A stretch of 16,150 bases of DNA, from contig CAJLHL010000052.1 in the NCBI GenBank assembly GCA_905206455.1, positions 1 through 16,150 on the forward strand, given 5' to 3'. Shown in pieces: positions 13,692 to 16,150 of the stretch (within the stretch, counting starts at the first letter, position 1; each line of letters begins with the position of its first letter). The position numbers were made by a program, and so were the translations under genes. This stretch comes from an uncultured Eubacteriales bacterium (GTDB lineage Bacteria; Bacillota; Clostridia; Peptostreptococcales; Anaerovoracaceae). The notes under the pieces were generated by a model, which saw only the letters and a program-made list of their open reading frames with translations, was not told the origin of the DNA and did no database searches.

Positions 13692-14150
13692 ATGAAGTGT
13701 CCTTTTTGCGATAATGCGGATACGAGAGTAATCGACTCCCGTCCCACGGACGAGGGTCAGGTGATCAGGAGAAGAAGGGCGTGCGACAGCTGTAAGAAAC
13801 GCTTTACCACATATGAAAAAGTCGAAGAAATCATGTTTATGGTCGTTAAAAAAGACGGAAGCCGAGAGCTTTTTAACCGTTCCAAAGTGAGAAACGGTAT
13901 CGTAAACGCGTGTAAAAAACGGCCGATTACTACGGAGCAGATCGAAAAGATCGTGGACGATATCGAACGGGGGCTGAATAATATGATGGAGAAAGAAATC
14001 TCCAGCACGGTCATCGGCGAAGTCATTTTGGACAATCTCAAAGAACTGGATGAGGTGGCTTATGTCAGATTTGCCTCGGTCTACCGGCAGTTTGAAGACG
14101 TGGATACTTTTATGAAAGAGATCGAGAAACTGAACCGTAAAAAGAATTGA
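13692..14150 (+). CDS. nrdR: Transcriptional repressor NrdR of ribonucleotide reductase genes
   Basis: NrdR senses the ATP/dATP balance and represses ribonucleotide reductase genes. From the ATG at 13692 the protein has 152 residues, the family norm, and begins MKCPFC. The N-terminal zinc ribbon has Cys3, Cys6, Cys31 and Cys34, followed by the VIDSRP and RRRRAC DNA-contact segments and FTTYE. The ATP-cone domain spans about 47-137 (VVKKDGSRELFNRSKV, then GEVILDNLKELDEVAYVRFASVYRQF). An alternative start six bases upstream is disfavoured by ribosome binding site spacing. It has its own promoter with an NrdR-box-like element. No ribonucleotide reductase genes are in the window. pgeF follows 82 bases downstream, probably in the same transcript. 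Confidence 0.97.
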   Translation: MKCPFCDNADTRVIDSRPTDEGQVIRRRRACDSCKKRFTTYEKVEEIMFMVVKKDGSRELFNRSKVRNGIVNACKKRPITTEQIEKIVDDIERGLNNMMEKEISSTVIGEVILDNLKELDEVAYVRFASVYRQFEDVDTFMKEIEKLNRKKN

Positions 14151-14232
14151 GATGCGGTGATTCGAAAGGATTGTCTGCGGCGGGCAGAGGTTTGTTAAGC
14201 GGCGGAAGAGCTGCGGGGAAGGGAGAAAACGC

Positions 14233-15129
14233 ATGGCAGAGGAGATTTTCAGAAGCGAGAGAACGGGGGATGGCGCGGAATTTCTGCAGATTCATCCGCT
14301 GGACAGCCGGTATCCGGTAAAAACTTTCTTTACGGCGCGGTCGGGAGGCTGCAGCACCGGAAATTTTTCCTCTTTAAACATGGGATTTTCGACCGGAGAC
14401 GACCGCGCGGATGTGGCGGAGAACAGACGCCGGATATTTGATTTTGTCGGGAAACCGGGCTATTGTGAAGCGGTGCCGCATCAAGTGCACAGAGCGGAAA
14501 TCGCCTGTATACGCGCCGATGAAGGAGGGTTGCGTTCTTCAGGCGGCGGAGATCCCGACGGTATCGTACAGGAAGAATCACAGGCGGGGGAAAAGCGGGC
14601 CTGTAAATTATCTTTTCCCGATACCGACGCTCTGATCACCGACGCAAAAAATGTGATTCTCACCAGCCTGCATGCGGACTGTATTCCGGTGTGGCTGTAT
14701 GATCCCGAACGTCATGCGGCAGGGCTCGTTCATGCCGGCTGGCGGGGAACGAGAGCGGATATCGCGGCGAAAACCGCCCGGAAGATGTGCGCTGAATTCG
14801 GCAGCGCTTTGGAAGATCTGCTCGCCTTTATCGGACCGGGTATCTCGCGCTGCTGCTTTGAAGTAGGAGCCGAGGTCGTGGAGGAATTCGCGGCGATGCT
14901 GGGGACGGAGGTATTTTACGGGGAAAACGGCAGATACAGTATCGATGATAAAAACGGAAAGTTTCATCTCGATTTGAAAAAAATCAATGAGAGGCTCTTA
15001 CAGCGTGCGGGACTTACGAAGATCGCGGCTACGAACTACTGTACCTGCTGCAGCGAAGATCTGTTCTACTCTTATCGCAGAGACCGCGGCGTTACAGGCA
15101 GGATGTGCGCCGGCATCATGCTGCTTTAA
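14233..15129 (+). CDS. pgeF: Purine nucleoside phosphorylase/adenosine deaminase of the laccase-domain family (PgeF/YlmD/YfiH)
   Basis: This 298-residue protein belongs to the YfiH/LACC1 (cytoplasmic multicopper-oxidase-like) family. Members such as YlmD are zinc-dependent purine nucleoside enzymes, with phosphorylase, adenosine deaminase and methylthioadenosine phosphorylase activities reported; PgeF in E. coli was linked to peptidoglycan precursor editing. Motifs are HQVH (83-86), HADCIPVWLYDP with Cys150, VHAGWRGT with His167, and the C-terminal CTCCSEDLFYSYRRD. His86, Cys150 and His167 correspond to the usual zinc ligands. About 28 extra residues, Gly/Glu-rich, lie between His86 and Cys150 compared with E. 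coli YfiH, which partly explains the extra length over 243. The ATG follows a purine-rich GGGAAGGGAG site. It is probably cotranscribed with nrdR. Confidence 0.93.
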   Translation: MAEEIFRSERTGDGAEFLQIHPLDSRYPVKTFFTARSGGCSTGNFSSLNMGFSTGDDRADVAENRRRIFDFVGKPGYCEAVPHQVHRAEIACIRADEGGLRSSGGGDPDGIVQEESQAGEKRACKLSFPDTDALITDAKNVILTSLHADCIPVWLYDPERHAAGLVHAGWRGTRADIAAKTARKMCAEFGSALEDLLAFIGPGISRCCFEVGAEVVEEFAAMLGTEVFYGENGRYSIDDKNGKFHLDLKKINERLLQRAGLTKIAATNYCTCCSEDLFYSYRRDRGVTGRMCAGIMLL

Positions 15130-15304
15130 AAAGAGCCGGAGGTTCTTGCCGCAGAGTGAGGATAGAATCTATTGCTTCGGATGAGGAGGAGAGAATCCGT
15201 TCGCTTCGGCGCCGGAAGAAATGTCTCGTAAAGATGACCCGGAGACAGTCAAAGATAAAGAAAAATCGGCAGCGCTTCCGCCGGTATGGGGCAAGCGCCT
15301 GCAT

Positions 15305-15321
15305 CATCGCAGTCAGCGATG
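15305..15321. repeat. Short hairpin before cmk
   Basis: CATCGC (15305-15310) and GCGATG (15316-15321) form a perfect six-base stem around a five-base loop in the gap between pgeF and cmk. No T run follows, so it is not a clear terminator. The rest of the gap (15130-15376) holds no gene I can support. Confidence 0.3.
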
Positions 15322-15376
15322 TCACACTCCGTAAAGTTGCGGACCTTGAATGAAAACAGGAAGGGAAGAGATCAGA

Positions 15377-16030
15377 ATGATGGAAAACTTAAGCATAGCA
15401 ATCGACGGCACCAGCGGTTCGGGCAAGAGTACGGCGGCGAAAAATGTGGCGAAAGCTCTTGGCATCGAGTATATCGATACGGGAGCCATGTACCGGGCGG
15501 CGGCCTATAAAGCTCTTTCCTGCGGCGTACCGGTCAGCGACGACGAGGCTGTGGGTGAGATGCTGAGCGGTACAGAGATTGATTTTGTCCAGGGAAATAT
15601 TATTCTGGACGGAGAAAATGTCAACGATAAAATCCGGACACTGGAGATATCGAAGGCGGCTTCACAGGTTTCGAAACTGGTCAGCTGCAGAAACAAGCTG
15701 GTGGAGATTCAGCGCAGAATCGCTGCGGCAAAGAGCGTCGTCATGGACGGCAGAGATATCGGTACAAACGTTCTTCCCGGCGCTTCCCATAAGTTTTATG
15801 TGACTGCTTCGCTGGAGACGAGAGCGCGGCGCCGTCTCCGGGAGCTTCAGAGTAAAGGCGAAGATACCACCTATGAAAAGGTTTTCGCCGATCTCAAAGC
15901 CCGTGATCACAACGATATGACGAGGGCGCTGAACCCCCTCGTTCAGGCGGAAGACGCGGTCTTTATCAGTACTGACGAATACGGTATCGAAGAGACGACG
16001 AGAAAGATCCTTTCCTATATCAGATCCTGA
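15377..16030 (+). CDS. cmk: Cytidylate kinase
   Basis: Cytidylate kinase phosphorylates CMP and dCMP to the diphosphates using ATP in pyrimidine salvage and nucleic-acid turnover. The 217-residue protein has the P-loop GTSGSGKST near its N terminus, the CMP-binding YIDTGAMYRAAAYKAL, VVMDGRDIGTNVLPGA (the DGRDIGT family signature) and the lid ARRRLRELQSKGED, ending in ALNPLVQAEDAVFISTDE. Length fits the short cmk type of about 220. The GGAAGGGAAG site (15359-15368) supports a start at 15377 or at the next codon, 15380; the upstream ATG at 15350 has no site and would place that site inside the gene. It lies 247 bases after pgeF, and a further gene starts 39 bases downstream. Confidence 0.96.
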   Translation: MMENLSIAIDGTSGSGKSTAAKNVAKALGIEYIDTGAMYRAAAYKALSCGVPVSDDEAVGEMLSGTEIDFVQGNIILDGENVNDKIRTLEISKAASQVSKLVSCRNKLVEIQRRIAAAKSVVMDGRDIGTNVLPGASHKFYVTASLETRARRRLRELQSKGEDTTYEKVFADLKARDHNDMTRALNPLVQAEDAVFISTDEYGIEETTRKILSYIRS

Positions 16031-16069
16031 CGGCTTCTGAGAATCCAGAGGCTCAAAGGAGTAAAAAAC

Positions 16070-16150
16070 ATGTTGCGTCCGCAGTTCCATTTTCTGCCAT
16101 ACAGCATCAATGTCAGGTGTTTTCTCCGCAGTATGAAGGCAGACCCGAAC
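16070..16150 (+). CDS. Start of an unidentified gene, cut by the window edge
   Basis: An ATG at 16070 follows a strong AAAGGAG site (16055-16061), eight bases upstream, and 27 codons run open to the edge. The translated start (MLRPQFHFLPYSINVRC) shows no signal peptide or motif that I recognise. In many Clostridia cmk is followed by plsC or ispH, but this N terminus does not clearly resemble either. Its position 39 bases after cmk suggests an operon. Confidence 0.5.
   Translation, partial: MLRPQFHFLPYSINVRCFLRSMKADPN

Noticed and set aside
15105..15353. 82-codon frame overlapping the pgeF end
   Set aside because: It starts with GTG inside pgeF, is extremely Arg/Lys-rich and has no ribosome binding site, so it appears to be frame-shifted reading of non-coding sequence.

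Overview
The window looks like chromosomal DNA from an anaerobic, endospore-forming member of the Clostridia (Bacillota). The grounds are a spoVS gene, a YlmC/YmxH-family PRC-barrel gene, strong AGGAGG-type ribosome binding sites and moderate GC content. The coding strand is almost entirely plus; only phnF and mscL are on the minus strand. I cannot place it below class level from sequence alone.

Positions 1-981 hold the terminator of an unseen upstream gene and a minus-strand GntR/UTRA regulator (phnF-like). A divergent promoter region (982-1170) separates it from a tightly packed carbon-phosphorus lyase operon at 1171-7676, in the order phnG-phnH-phnI-phnJ-phnK-phnM-phnL-phnPP. Gaps between these genes are 18 bases or less, and two junctions overlap. 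PhnG, H, I and J are the core enzyme and PhnK and PhnL its ABC-type ATPase partners. PhnM releases pyrophosphate from the ribosyl-triphosphate intermediate and PhnJ is the radical-SAM C-P bond breaker. The last gene is a PHP-domain protein that by context is the cyclic-phosphate dihydrolase PhnPP, in place of the PhnP plus PhnN route of Escherichia coli.

After a 192-base promoter region comes an ABC importer (7869-11780): a lipoprotein solute-binding protein, a TOBE-type ATPase and a double-length permease. It resembles putative 2-aminoethylphosphonate (PhnSTU-type) importers rather than PhnCDE, and probably feeds phosphonate to the C-P lyase. Together the region encodes sensing, uptake and full breakdown of a phosphonate to ribose 5-phosphate, phosphate and a hydrocarbon or other dephosphonated product.

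From 11781 onward the content is housekeeping and sporulation: spoVS, mscL (minus strand), a ylmC/ymxH gene, nrdR, pgeF (ylmD) and cmk, then the first 27 codons of an unidentified gene at the right edge. The nrdR promoter carries a sequence resembling an NrdR box, overlapping a second inverted repeat. No tRNA, rRNA, CRISPR array, insertion sequence or phage gene was seen, and no gene-free stretch exceeds 300 bases. The longest are 1-264, 11781-12043 and 15130-15376; the last holds only a weak 37-codon frame and a short hairpin.
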